Below are positions 33,481-45,970 of a stretch of DNA of 64,000 nucleotides, one piece after another. Under the pieces are notes generated by a model. That model was not told the origin of the DNA and did not search any database. It was given only the letters and a program-made list of their open reading frames with translations. The number at the start of each line of letters is the position of its first letter. The first letter of the stretch is position 1. The position numbers and the translations under genes were made by a program. Origin of the DNA: Apoda limacodes (taxonomy: Eukaryota > Arthropoda > Insecta > Lepidoptera > Limacodidae); assembly GCA_946406115.1 (NCBI GenBank), contig OX291557.1, positions 6,666,501-6,730,500 on the forward strand. The letters run 5' to 3'.

Positions 33481-36400
33481 GTTCGATAACATCTCATGTA
33501 TTAATTGGTCGCAATTGTTGAACTTTGTTTACAATTTGACAAAAAAAATTAAAGTAAAATTGATTTATCACTGTAAAATCATTAGGAAGTGTGTAGAGTT
33601 ACAGGCTACAAAAATAGTACTTGTATATAATATGTATATACTTATACAAAAATAAAAATTTGGTTTAAATAAATTTGCGTTTAAAAAATAGTTAAACATA
33701 AACAAATACACCTTACGCACGAAACGCTAGGTTCCGAACGCAACTTGTTTTTGTTTTTCTGGCAACACTCTATGGTTGTGAAAAGTGATTTTTATTTTCA
33801 TATTTAATAGTGCTTTGTGTCAGTTACATTAAAGTAAGGAAAAACTTGTGGACTCAGCTTTATACCTCTTATTTTAATATACCTTTTAATGTAATGAAAT
33901 TTAATAATTCACCTTTTGTAGTGCAAAACCACAATATAACAAATTTTATCAGGAGGTATACAAGTAGTTTATTATTACGCAAAACGAAAGCCAGTGTATT
34001 CTCGAATCAGCTTGCTTTAATAATAATTAAGCTTAAAAAAAATTCAAGTAAGTTAGTAAAGGAAAAAAAGTAGTATAAAGCTTATTTAAAAAATCAAGTC
34101 CAATGCGAAGTGAATGCACTTTTGTCCATAAGATAGGGTAGCGGCACCTGCAGTTGACGACCTAAGGCAATGTAAACGTTTTATTATTGTATCGCAATTT
34201 TCATTTAAGCGTTACCTATAATGTGTCCGTCTATCTGTCTACTTTAAGGGCCTTATGTCTATCTAAAAGTGGCTTCAAGTCTAGCAAGCGCCATGTTCCT
34301 AATGGCTGACATTTACCGCCATTGTCTTCTTTTTATTCGTTTTCTGTTGATTCAGGACAAATGTCGATAAATTTTCTTTCCACCGGGCCTGCCTTACATC
34401 TGTTACTTAACAACTCTACTATCGGTTTCTAAGCATGTAATTTGAATAGTTAAAATGATTAGATAGTCGTATGTTAATTTAGTCACGAACTGTTTTAATA
34501 AACTAATTTGCCATTCGTTCTTGTTTTGTTAGTGGTTTTGTTTTATGTGGCTTAATTGGAACGTTATATTTATGTTCGTTTTATGCAAATTGTCTAAGTA
34601 CCTCATTATTTATACAGATATTGTTCGAGAAATTACAAGAAATTAAATTTTATTACGAATATAGCTTATTATGAAATCAGCTTCAATCAGTTAGATCCTA
34701 TCTTTTTTAAAAAGTGTTTGTTTGTTTAACCTCCAAAAATAGCGTATCAAAGAATAGCAACAAACCGTTTTCTACAAAAAAAATTTTTTTTTTTCATAAA
34801 TTATAAATATCTAGTAAAATCGTTTTGTTGTGATTTATGTAATTATTCATATTTTTACTTTGTCAAAAGTTAAAAATATCAAAAGCCTCTGGAAACTCAA
34901 AACTCTGTTTCAAAATAATTATGATCAACAAAGATCTATTTAGACTTTTAGACTATTAATATGAGATTGATATTAATATTAAACAGCAATGCAAGACATA
35001 AATATCTTAGAACCAAATAGTGTTTACTGGTCTAAAGAATTTGTTTTGTTATAATCTCGAAAAGATATTTCCGCTTTTATTTTTTGATTTTTTTATTTTT
35101 ATGTTTTTTTTTTTAATATCTTCTGTTAATTGTACTTTTTAGACAGTCATAAGTACCATATTTGTTCCGCAAAATACTTGCACGAATGTATATTCTACAT
35201 TCCATTTTTCTTTGAATAACAAATTATAGCAATTTGCAAACGAATTTTATTGGATAACTAAAATGCCGCTGGTTCATTAGTTGACTAAAAAGGAACTCAC
35301 ATTGTTTGTCGCGAGAATTCAATGACAAATAAACGACACAAATATAAATTATCGAGGCTATAATAAAAACGGCCACACAGTTCGTTTTGCTTATTCTTTA
35401 GAGACGTTGTTACATAATTGGTTCTGCTACCCTGCGGCTTAAGAAATCTGGCAAACACTTATATATTATTATAAAATATAAGTTTTGTAAGATTTAAATA
35501 AATACTGAGATATTAAGTAACCCAGATCAGTCCATGCAAATAGTTCTACCTTCCTGTAAAGGTTCCGTAAAAATTATTTTAGCCTTTTAGAAGATTAACT
35601 CAAACAAGCAGACAAACGAACAAAAATTTAAAAAACAGTGTTTAGGTTTTGATAATATGTATAAACTTAATAAACGGCACCTATTTCGAAATTACCGACA
35701 GACACGTAAATTTTATTAACTTGTAGATATAAATTGGTAAGTTTGACGACCGTTAGACTTTAATTTAAACTATGCATTCTCTTCAAGTCTTAAATGTATT
35801 ATAAATCAAAGTTCAGTAACACCAGTGGCCGTGAACGGGCGAGGCTGGCTGTCATTGTTAAGGTAGATGGCACTCACTGGGAAAAGGCAATACACGTGTA
35901 TGAAATCTTGGAAATTCCTTGACCGATCCATTCAACCACGTCACAACTTGTTTGTATTAAGGCCTATTGGTTGCATGTTATTTTATGACGTCAGGAGTAG
36001 AGACTTTAAAATTTAAAGTATTTAAAGTTTAAAGGGTGTTAGGCATTTCAACAGTAGTGGAAGACACAGAAAAAATCAGTAGGTAATCACGTTTTAATTG
36101 AGGGTCGTCCCTGTCCCTGTGTGTGTATGAACACTACACTACTGTACTATAACAATTATTTAAGGACTAGAAAAACAAAGAGAAGTAATAAGCACAAGGC
36201 TCTTAAATTAGACTTAACCCTTGAAATGTTCGAGGCAAAATTAGTTCACTTTCACTCAACCTGCGTTCGAAGCGCTCGTTTTTTTTACGAACGGTTTTTT
36301 AGCTCTGCGCCACCTGAGATTTTAACAAAAGGATGTCTATGGTTTTTTTCTTATCGACAACTGTCAGTTAACCCTTTCGATAAGGGGCAGGACGTAATCG

Positions 36401-37342
36401 GGGACGTTTAAACACCTGCGTAGAAAGTGAGTTTGGAGTATGTTTCTATAACAGTAATTTTGTCAAGATGTTTTTGGGCGACATGATATTTTTTTGTTAT
36501 TTTACTTTAAACTTATAGTTTTTGCTGCCACAATTTATTGACAAATGTTATTTATTGAGTCTTACTAAAAAAAATTAAAATTAAAAAGATACTTTCACTA
36601 ATAGTTTTGATGTGTATTCTTTAAGTGATACACATCTACAACTTTAATAACCATATAGTTGACAATATAATTTAAGCAATAAAAGATGTTGAATCAAATT
36701 AATTTATTTGTTAGTTAGTGACGTCATCTTACTACATATACATAAATACCTACAAATACTGTCACAGGTTAAAGAAATAACCTAGTATTTAATTACAAAG
36801 GCGACAGTTTATATTCACACGCATATTAAATAGACTACTCTAAAACCCCTAAGCCGGTAACAATAATGAGAATCCATTTTTTATTATATCCATTGTGACA
36901 GACGTAGAGACATCCGAGCACCTGAGAGTATTTCAATGCATCATTGTGAATTCGTGACTACATGATTTATATTTGCATATGGTTTTGTATAAGTTCATTA
37001 GTTTCTCGAAGGGTTCGACTGAATCGAGAGACGGAATCGACTAAGATCGATTGCGTCAAACGAGACACTTGTTTCGGACACTATAAACGCGTAGTTACAC
37101 ATGGCGTGTGAAGGGTTAACGCTTTAAGATAAATTGATGTTTTTAAAAACAAGGTATATTTTATGATTATATTTTTTTTATGCCAGCAGTTTCGTAAGCC
37201 TGGAATCCAGATTAGGGTTAGGTTCAATTACTGTATGTAATATAACAATTATTTATGCATGCATTCCTACTGCGTGTTAATGTTTTAATTTTAATTTTGA
37301 CTCAGTTTTCGATTGACATTTACCTTGAATTTATTCTCCAAA
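33481..37342. other. AT-rich DNA without recognised genes
   Basis: Open frames at 33810-34073 (87 aa) and 36121-36411 (96 aa) have no recognised domain; the latter crosses 'gcgttcgaagcgctcgtttt', which is partly self-complementary. Pieces such as 'taaaggttccgtaaaaatta' near 35558 look like repeat debris. Confidence 0.35.
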
Positions 37343-37466
37343 CTTGTATAAAAAACCAACATTCCTTTCCCGGTGAATGGTAGCTTGTTTCGTGTAAGTT
37401 TACACCATTCCAATATGGCAAGAGTAGTGTTGGTTTTTAGACTACTGGATCAGAAAAATTTGTTAC
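37343..37466. mobile_element. Diverged copy of the 44234-44350 MITE
   Basis: 'cctttcccggtgaatggtag', 'ccattccaatatggcaagag', 'tggttttta' and 'ggatcagaaaaatttgttac' match in order the MITE at 44234-44350. Its left end is more eroded. Confidence 0.6.
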
Positions 37467-40317
37467 ATCAAGTATTTACATCGGTTTTAATTAAGATGAC
37501 CAATAAATTAGGAATCTTCAGGATCTCAAATGATTTATTCGCGTTTAAGTTTTTTGCTTAAAGTTACTTTCAGAATAATAAAATTCTGTAAAGTTTGTAT
37601 TCTTTAATAGTTAACACTTTATTCACTTCAAAAGTAAAATTTAGTTTTCTCGTCGCAAGCAAAGTTAAGAAGCCCACTAAGGAATTGAATTATGGAAAAG
37701 TCGTCTTTCTTAGGAAATGTCTATGGTATGTTGTTTAAAAAGCTACTATATTTCAAGTTTATTTTTTATAATTCTAAATGTCAAGGCTTTAAATTAAACT
37801 TCATGGGCTTTTGGTTTAGCAGCAGGTAACCCGTGACCAAAACACAACCTATCTTAGATACCAATTTAAAACAAACAGGAGTTGCATAATTCACAAATAA
37901 TATAAAACAATTTATGCTCATATTGCTAAATTAGCATCTAATATTAGGTATTCACTATAATTAGTATTGCGTAATATAATATAATATAATAAAATATAAA
38001 TTTTAGTCAGGACTATAAACATATCCTTAACTTTTCTGTAAAATCAACCCTTACTTGTATACAGGCTGTTTAATTTTTGCGTTAACACTTTGTCAAACTT
38101 ATGTTTGCTAAATACGTTGCCCATTTTAAAGTATCTGTTTGAACTATGAATTTCAATATATGTCATAGCCTGTCAGAAGATAGAATAAAGATAACCATAA
38201 ACATACAGTACCAAGACTATCACACACGAAGCTATAATATATATTAATATAAACCACAGCAAGTCTTCTTACGATTTATTTTCAGTAGTAAACTTTAAAT
38301 CACTACACTTGCAGCTATAAATATATTTATATTAATATAATTATAGCTACATGTGTAACTGGCTTTACAATAAACTAGAAGATCGTTTAAAAAAAAATCT
38401 CAAGCATTATATCACCCTGGAATTCAATAATAACAAAATATGTAAATGTTGATTAAAGCGATTCGAGATTCGAGATGTAACCTATCTACTTGCATACACT
38501 TTACTATCGAATTCAAGAATCTTAAGAACATAATCGAAACACTTCTGGGAGCTTTGAAAACAGAAGAGGTGAGTTGTAGTTACTCTCATAAATTTTGCCT
38601 TTGAGAAGGCGAGACCCGAGTAGGTACTCCATGATTTCTGCAAAAAAAAAAAAAAAATTTCAAGTTTAATCAAAACTAATCGGGAGTGTAATATATTATA
38701 GGGCAGTATAACTGCAACTTTACAATAGTTTTGATTTCTGCATCAAGTAATTAACAGGTAGCTGCATCTAGTATTATCATATATTATCTAGTATTAATAT
38801 ATAAATAAGGACAGGGTAAATAAAAAATATAAAATATTTAAATCAAAACAACGCAGATAAAAAAATCAAGATAAAAATCAACCTGTATATTATATTAATC
38901 CAGGTACGCCTCATTTTTTAGGTTACATCACATTGAACGAGATTTTTTTTGTTATGCAAAAATATAATCGGTAACCCAATATGCAAATGGGTAGGCCCAT
39001 TGGAATGCAAATTAAGTTTTTTGATAAACATCACAATGATGTTTAACAAAATTCCGAAAGATGTCGCTTGGGGTTCAATTGTAGTAGTCGATCAATACGG
39101 TTATTGATTTTTCGAGTGATTTATTGGCTTAAAAGTTTGCTTCGATAATAAGACAAACAACTCGATTCAATACTTGGATCCCGTGGTTTTTCTTGCTTAT
39201 GTTGCAAAATAAGAAGTAGGTAACATACCTGTATACGTCGCAGCTGCATTTTTAAATTCATTGTTTTACAATGCTGTAGGTAATAGTAGGTATAAAAAGT
39301 AGGTAATGGATTTTTAGGGTTATACTACGTTAAGGTACTGAACTTGTGTTATATCAACCTCTAAATGATTTGATTCCAGATTTTGGTTATTTTGGTATTT
39401 ATAAATACCTATGTTATACTTGTTACATGGGTATATATAAAAACTTTAAATATTTACGATATATCGGGTACGTCGTTAACATTTAATTGTTTGATTTTTT
39501 ATGATTTTATAGTGAGTTATTTGCCGGATTTTCAATAGATTAATACCGGCTTTTTATATTAATATACAATATAATACAAACGTATACCCACAAAATATGT
39601 TATATTATGTTATGCTGCTATATTTTCAAGTTTGCAATGGGGTGGCCCTATTAACTTGACATACCTATGTACATAACCTTTTTTTTAAGGAAACAATTTT
39701 ACGACTGGCCAGCCTCTTGGCTTAAACAAACAACGATATTTGACGGTTTTACCCCAAACGTTTCAACTCCACCCCATCCCACCTCCTTTGTTAAAGCATC
39801 CCAAGGCACAATGGCGTTGGGGTCAGTTACATTGGACTAAATAAATTTAAGTAGGTACATACCTTTAGCTAGGTATGAACATTTATGAAACCAATTTATC
39901 TCCCGAGTTCTTAATTTATTCTCAAAATAAAATATGAAAAAATTTGCCCTTAGAAGCACGGAGTAAATTTTAGTAGAAATGCCCAATAAAGGTATTTTAG
40001 GAAGAATAAAAAACTTTTTAAAAAAATGCTTATGACCAGTGTTCTAATTTGTATGTAGTGCATTAGTAATATAAACTTTGTACTAGAGGGAAATAAATAA
40101 TATTTTGCGCTAGTTAGCAGCTATATGCGCCTTAATAAAGTTTAAAACTACAATACTTTTTTGTTAATTTAACAGAATGTGTAATGCTAGTTAGTTTGGT
40201 ATTGTAAGACACAATTTTAATCTTTAATGTTAATTAATAATTTATGTGTATTTCATAACCGACTTATACGTACGTGGGTTAGGCACAGAGAATAGGCGGT
40301 TAATGATTTGACATTTA
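37467..40317. other. AT-rich DNA without recognised genes
   Basis: Short inverted words 'tatattaatataaa' and 'tttatattaatata' at about 38242 and 38325 form a weak dyad. A poly-A run lies at 38641-38656. Nothing coding seen. Confidence 0.35.
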
Positions 40318-40489
40318 AACACTTCAAATTACAATTTTGAATGCAATTAATTTTAATAATTCAAGAGGACGTGGCCTTACGTGGAGAAATATATACTTCT
40401 ACAAAGATAGATACAGAGAGCCACATGGTAAAATATACCAGTTGGACTTTGAACCCTTTGAAGATGAAGAAATATTTTGTGTGATATAA
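40318..40489 (+). other. Candidate short exon or coding remnant, unknown product
   Basis: A frame open for about 57 codons without an ATG contains GLTWRNIYFYKDRYREPHGK followed by IYQLDFEPFEDEEIFCVI before TAA at 40487-40489. The amino-acid mix (aromatic, charged, balanced) looks more protein-like than chance frames in this AT-rich DNA. 'ttcaag' at 40360-40365 could be a splice acceptor and 'gtgtga' at 40479 a donor. I recognise no family; it may be chance. Confidence 0.2.
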
Positions 40490-40711
40490 ATTTCTTGCTT
40501 TTACGTTACACAATTCGTACTCACGCCAAAATTATGACGCGCACAGTCATAAAATTATTATTTGTAGTAAATTACATATTAGTTTGCGGTTTTTGCATTT
40601 CTTTAATAGAGTTTAGTATCCGTCTGTGGCTTTGAACAAAAATTTTAATAATCGTTACGCGTTCATGATAATCGTCGCTTTTAAAACAATTTTCTTTACC
40701 AATAACATAAA

Positions 40712-40935
40712 AAAACAGGCTAAGTGCGAGTCGGTCTCGCACACTCAGGGTTTCGCATCTTACGGCGTAAAGCTAGATCTTATGCAACTTATTAATAAAA
40801 TTTCTAATAAGGTATTCATTGATATTATTCTTTCTTCTAATTTGAGCTCAGGGTTGTACTTCTTTCTTGAAGAACCCTATACTGTAGTCCTTAGAGAAAA
40901 CTTTGAGAAGGGTCCCGCACTTGGAATATTTTTGT
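40712..40935 (+). repeat. Fragment of the GGGTTCCGT-ended repeat family
   Basis: 'aggctaagtgcgagtcggtc' and 'tcgcacactcagggtttcgc' at the left and 'agggtcccgcac' near 40909 at the right. These are the diagnostic end words of this family. A chance frame of 129 aa (40626-41015) crosses it. Confidence 0.55.
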
Positions 40936-41934
40936 ATCTAGATCGAGAGTTCTCATGGGAAAATATTATTTTTCGTCTCCAGCACGAATTCACCATTAAG
41001 AAAATATTTTTTTAAATTAAGCAAAAAAAAAACAACGGAATTCACTAATTTTAAATTATTTTTATTTTGATTAATATCATACATACATTTCACGATTTTC
41101 CGAAGAAACTGCAAGGGCTCAGTCTTCGTCATTAAACGCGAAAATTTCAAAATCACTTTTTCTTCTTTTAACATTTTGTCATATCTTGCACTACTAAAGT
41201 TAGATGTACATATAAGTTTGAATATGTGGAAAAGAGAAACTACATATTTACCATACCATTTTGATTTTCTCATTCACAGCAGTGCCTTTCACACACTTTA
41301 TTGAAAAAATAAATAATTAATAACAAACACTGACAGGCGACCTTTGCTGTAAGCAGCTGACAGAATGTCAAAAGAAACATTAAGCGATCAGGTTAAAGCG
41401 CTGCAGCGTTTTGAAATATTGACCTAAGTCAAGTTGCTTTTCCTTTCGTCGGTTAAAAAGCATTATAAAGTCGCTGCAACAAACGATTAAGCTGCTGGGT
41501 TGCACACTTTGCCCAAAACTGATAGTCAATTACCACACAATTACACAACCGTTGGTTAAAATACCTTTTTAACGTAAAAGTGATTGGTTGGATATTAATA
41601 ACATTAAATAAATTTGTTAATTGAAGTCTATACTAGTTTTTCATTAAATTTTTTGGCTAAATGCAAAATGCCCCAAACTGACATTGTATACTTTAGGGAG
41701 GAGACCTCTGTACAAGAAGAAACCGTTTCATTTGTTTTGATAACATGGCACCATGATTTGAAAATGGACAGTTCATTTTTCTTGCCAGATGCAAAAGTGT
41801 AATAGAGGGAAAACAAAACTGTGGTGCCTTTTTCTAACTTGTTTTTATAAACATTAACTAACAAAATGGAGGACGTAAATAGACAGTTAGATAGAATAAG
41901 AAGTTATTGGATTTTTCAAGGGTCCGCAACACGC
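40936..41934. other. AT-rich DNA without recognised genes
   Basis: Opposing frames at 40953-41273 and 41614-41864 have no recognised products. Confidence 0.35.
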
Positions 41935-42030
41935 GAGTGTTACTTCTGGTGTTGCAAGCGTCCATAGGCCAAGGTTACCGCTTACGTGGGCCGTGTGCTT
42001 GTTTGATACCTTAATGGTATAAAAAAAAGA
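41935..42030 (+). repeat. CR1-like LINE 3'-end fragment
   Basis: 'gcaacacgcgagtgttactt', 'ctggtgttgcaagcgtccat', 'ttaccgcttacgtgggccgt' and 'gtgcttgtttgat' then 'ataaaaaaaa'. The wording parallels 57043-57145, where it follows a reverse-transcriptase remnant. Confidence 0.6.
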
Positions 42031-42916
42031 CAAAGAAAAGAGACCACAATTTCACTTTGTCTCTTTCTAAAGTGCGGCCAATTTTGTGAGGCTATTGCGC
42101 AGTCTATAGGACAGATTACAGAACTCAAGTCTAGGAGCACCTTTAAATACCTTTTTTTTACATTTTTCTCTTGACTTTCACAGATTTGACATAATATAAT
42201 CGAAATGAGTACCTACAATAAAAAAAGCCTGATATAAATATGCACTGGTAAGTAAAAAGAGCCCGAATTGCAGACAAAATATTAAGTCAGGTATTGTTGA
42301 AGGAAGGAATGTTGAATGCTAAAAAGTGGGTGATGGATTTTGAATAAAAAAAGAAACTTGCGGGAAACTCGGGATTCAACTTTCTCGGGGTCCTCGTATG
42401 AAATTCGCCTTTTTTTACACTTGGTGTGTAATCTACTAAAACTAAAAATTGCAAAAAAAATCCAGAGAAGAGAGAAAGAGAGAGATTCTACCAACAAAAT
42501 TGCGTAGCACCAAATAAGACATAATATTTTACACAACCTGTGATTTGTGGCTTGACCATCGAAATTTTTCATATCGATGGGCTTGATCCGCTTGAAATCC
42601 TAACAGCTTTTAGCAATCCGATTAAACAAAACGTTAGTTATAAAGCTATAAATAAACAAACAAACCATTCTTTTTTATAATATTAATCATAAAATATAAT
42701 ACGCCTTAATTATGACAATAATCATAAAACTACCTCATGATTGTTCCTTCCAAAAAAATAACAATTTTTTCAATACAATAATTAACAAGACCACTATAAA
42801 TGTGAACTATTTAAAAATAATTAATCTAATTGCCACTTGTAAAAAACTCACAAATTTTACGCCACCACCCTATAATTTAAAATCGTTGGCAGGAACCAAA
42901 AAATTGACGCAAACTG
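42031..42916. other. AT-rich DNA without recognised genes
   Basis: Open frames at 42282-42572 and 42712-42921 show no recognisable protein. Confidence 0.35.
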
Positions 42917-43020
42917 AATGACCCCACGGGGGCAAACCACCCCTCCTCGGACGTGTGTACGCCCCTCGATTTTTTCGAGCGGGGATGTTACTCCCCCTGA
43001 TAGTTTCGAGGGGTGACAGC
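42917..43020. other. GC-rich segment with strong short dyads
   Basis: 'cccctcga' (42962-42969) can pair with 'tcgagggg' (43005-43012) or, with a bulge, with 'tcgagcgggg' (42974-42983), giving two alternative hairpins. 'accccacggggg' (42921-42932) is itself nearly self-complementary. The segment sits abruptly in AT-rich DNA. Function unknown. Confidence 0.4.
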
Positions 43021-43203
43021 TGTTAAATTTCTTATAAGATTTTTTTATTAAACTTAATATTTTTCCGTATATCTATTTTAATCACATGTCCGAACGTATG
43101 GTTTCCGGCCCTACATTATAACCCTATATATATTACTTGAGCAAGCAATAAAGAGAAGAGTATATTATTATAACAATTGTTGTGAAACAGGCATATTTAG
43201 AAA

Positions 43204-43445
43204 CTAGCTTTTGCCCCCGGTTCCACCCGCCCTAAATTCGGTTATCGGTTAAGGATTTCAACGGCAACTCCTCAATTGTAGAAAAAAAACCTACTCACAC
43301 TTGACGTTTTCAAGTGGCCTCAAACTATAGTTCTCAATCTATCTTCTTGCCAAATCTCATCTTAATCAGTACAGCGGCTTAAGCGTGAAAAGGTAACAGA
43401 CAGACAGAGCTACTTTCGCATTTATAATATTAGTATATACTTATG
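43204..43445 (-). repeat. Inverted copy of the 'actaatattataaag' repeat family, nearly complete
   Basis: Reads 'aactagcttttgcccccggt' at the left and 'tttataatattagtat' at the right, the reverse of the family's ends. Inside are 'ttcaacggcaactcctcaat', 'cacacttgacgttttcaagt' and 'aagcgtgaaaaggtaacaga'. Confidence 0.7.
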
Positions 43446-43665
43446 TACTAATATTATATGTACTAGTATGAATGTCTACAATCCCTTCAAATAATTTTGT
43501 TGTCGGTTCCTACTTTTCTTGGATTTATCAATACTAGAACTAACTCCACTCTAATATCATACAATAGGCTTATCAAAAAAAAATATTTTTTGGTTGAGAG
43601 AGTTTATACACCTTTATAATCGTATTTTTTTACTAACACGTGCTTTAAAAGTCAGGGTACACTTT

Positions 43666-43880
43666 AAGGGTTCCGTATCCAAAGGGTAAATAACGGGACC
43701 CTATTACTAAGACTCCGCTGTCCGTCCATCAGTCTGTATCTCATGAACCGTGATAGTTAGACAGTTGAAATGTTCACAGGAGATGTATTTCTTATCTAAT
43801 CAGTAATCTAAAACAGAATAAAACGTGATTTTTTTGCCGTTTTTATGGATAACGGTACGGAACTTCGCACTTGGCCGATT
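43666..43880 (-). mobile_element. Short element with GGGTTCCGT-type inverted ends
   Basis: The left end 'aagggttccgtatccaaagg' is opposed at the right by 'acggtacggaacttcgcact' and 'tggccg'. Inside is 'ctattactaagactccgctg' followed by 'tccgtccatcagtctgtatc'. Same family as 48636-48918; the two share 'atgaaccgtgatagttagac' with one change. Confidence 0.7.
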
Positions 43881-44233
43881 TTCATTTTTTCAACTTAGTA
43901 AGCTTGGAAACTTGGAATATGTAACTCAGAAAAATATACATCTTGGAGGAAAAAACGTTATAAAATATTGCTGTCATATAAAACAGTTTTCTTTTCAAGT
44001 GACTAGAATGAATTCCAGTAACAATTAATACAAGCATGGCGGAATAATAAGGCTTGTAATATACGGAAGAATGGTATTTGCCATTTGGCAACTAAACCCT
44101 AAAAAATAAAACCTCTTACCAAAATTAACTCATTCGAGGCCTATGAGAAATTTAACAATGTGATAATTCGCAAACAGAATAGACGTTTAGAATTCTAGTA
44201 AGTTATTAAACTTAAAATCTTATTAGATTATAA

Positions 44234-44350
44234 AGTGCAACAAACTTTTCTGACCCGGTGTGTGGTCGCTAGTGACGTGTGAGTACACATCATTTCAATA
44301 TGGCGACTGCAGTTTTGTTTTTTGACCGGATCAGAAAAGTTTGTTGCACT
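44234..44350. mobile_element. 117-bp MITE with 25-bp inverted ends
   Basis: The left end 'agtgcaacaaacttttctga' plus 'cccgg' (44234-44258) is the reverse complement of 44326-44350 except one base. The interior has 'catttcaatatggcgactgc', shared with the diverged copy at 37343-37466. No coding capacity. The superfamily is unknown. Confidence 0.8.
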
Positions 44351-44814
44351 GTAACAACACTCGTACTAAATATTAAATTTTTTTTTTTAGTACTACTACT
44401 TACGCCATCTGTTGAACTCAAAGTACAACACAATTGCTTTCGGCATCTTGTTACGCTTCGTAGTATGTAAGAGCGCCATCTGTTTTTCTTCAGCCGAAGC
44501 AAAACAAGAGCTTTCAGGAGTTCAGAAACAGAAAGTTACAGTGATTTACCGCTTCTCGAAGCGGTAGAGCTGAGTATAAACGTATAAACTTACCTTATAA
44601 TAATTTAACTCAATTCAGTATTGAGTAAAAGGACTTATAATAAACTATAGTTTACACACCTAATTTTTTATAGGTCAATATAAAAAAAATCATTTTTGAG
44701 TGTTAGCTACGTGTAAAGCTTTTTTTAGTTAAAACCTTACAAACAAGTGCTTTTCGGTGTCCACTTGCGCTGAATTTGGTACTTGTACTTATACATCTTT
44801 GGTGAAAATGCAAT

Positions 44815-45060
44815 AAATAATATGGTACTCTAGAGCTGTTCTGATGATGGAGCAGGAAATCTATAGCGAAACGACGCAACCCCATCGAGTTTGGATTCGT
44901 TTTAATTTGCCTTGATGATGACGGAAGATGACTACAGGAATTTCTATAATGAAACAACGCAAGCCGCTCGAGTTTAGTCTTGTTGTGAATAGCACTCTGA
45001 TCTTAGATAACATCCAGGGTCTGATGATAAAGCCGTATGGTAGCCGCAGCCACTATGTAA
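44815..45060. repeat. Dispersed repeat with two degenerate internal copies
   Basis: 'tatagcgaaacgacgcaacc' (near 44862) and 'tataatgaaacaacgcaagc' (near 44945) lie in similar surroundings ('tgatgatgg...', 'gatgatgacgg', 'tcgagtttgg', 'tcgagtttag'). This indicates an internal duplication of about 83 bp in a worn element. Confidence 0.45.
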
Positions 45061-45267
45061 TGATTGAAACATGTTATTCGTGATTTGCATCTAACAGCCT
45101 TTATAAGAATTTACACAGCCTTTATATTTTTCAAAAACAACAGGAATCCCATAGAAAGTATATATATAATATATCCTATTTTACCACGTTGAAGAAGATT
45201 ATCTTAAAACGGGTAAACCCGTCATTTCACCCAAAAGGCCTAACACGCAATTTCATAGATCAAAGTT

Positions 45268-45970
45268 AAAAAATAACCGGCTAAGAGTCTGGCTCACGCA
45301 CCGAGGGATCCGTACAAACCTATTATATGTAGATAGTTTTCCATCATAGAATCAAGTCTTACAGGTTTATGCCTTAATTATCAGTTTTTAGATTTGTGAT
45401 ATAACATCTTGCTTCTTGTGTCACAATATGCGACAGAAATACTGCATTTTGGGCATATTTTTTATTGCATTGGCTGAGATGCTTTATTTTTGTACAACTT
45501 TAAGTAACCGTAGACTTTAATATTTGATATAAAATTCAACTTGATACCCTCACGTGTTCTTCAATAACAGGTTTTAGGCAGACAGACAGGTAAACTTTAA
45601 TTTTTAAAGTGTTATTAACTACAAATTTACGAATTTCGGATTATTTCCAATATTTAAAAGGTAAGACCTTGCTTCGTGTCAAATTTCATGATTATACGAC
45701 AACGGTAAGTACCCAATAGATTTTGATTTATTCGTGAATGCCGATATTAGAATTAACGACAAAAATGTACGTATTACGACTGAATTTTTTTTATTTCGTT
45801 GACTTAGAAGGTTAATTTTTTTACAGCTTCAAGGGACCTTAGTATTTAATATTAAATTCAACTTGATAAACCTCTTCACGCATTTCTGAGAAAAAGGGTC
45901 TTGACAGACAGATAGACAACTTAACAACAAAGTAATCCTATAAGAGTTCCTTTTGAGATAAGGAACCCCA
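45268..45970 (+). mobile_element. GGGTTCCGT-type element, near full length
   Basis: Starts 'aaaaataaccggctaagagt', with 'gctcacgcaccgagggatcc' next to it. Ends 'tcctataagagttccttttg', then 'agataaggaacccc'. The interior has 'tttcatgattatacgacaac', 'acagcttcaagggaccttag' and 'ctgagaaaaagggtcttgac'. The same order is seen at 61834-62255. No protein-coding frame; a high-copy non-autonomous element. Confidence 0.65.

Noticed and set aside
40626..41015. 129-aa frame as a gene
   Set aside because: It reads through a repeat fragment (40712-40935) and has no recognisable domain.
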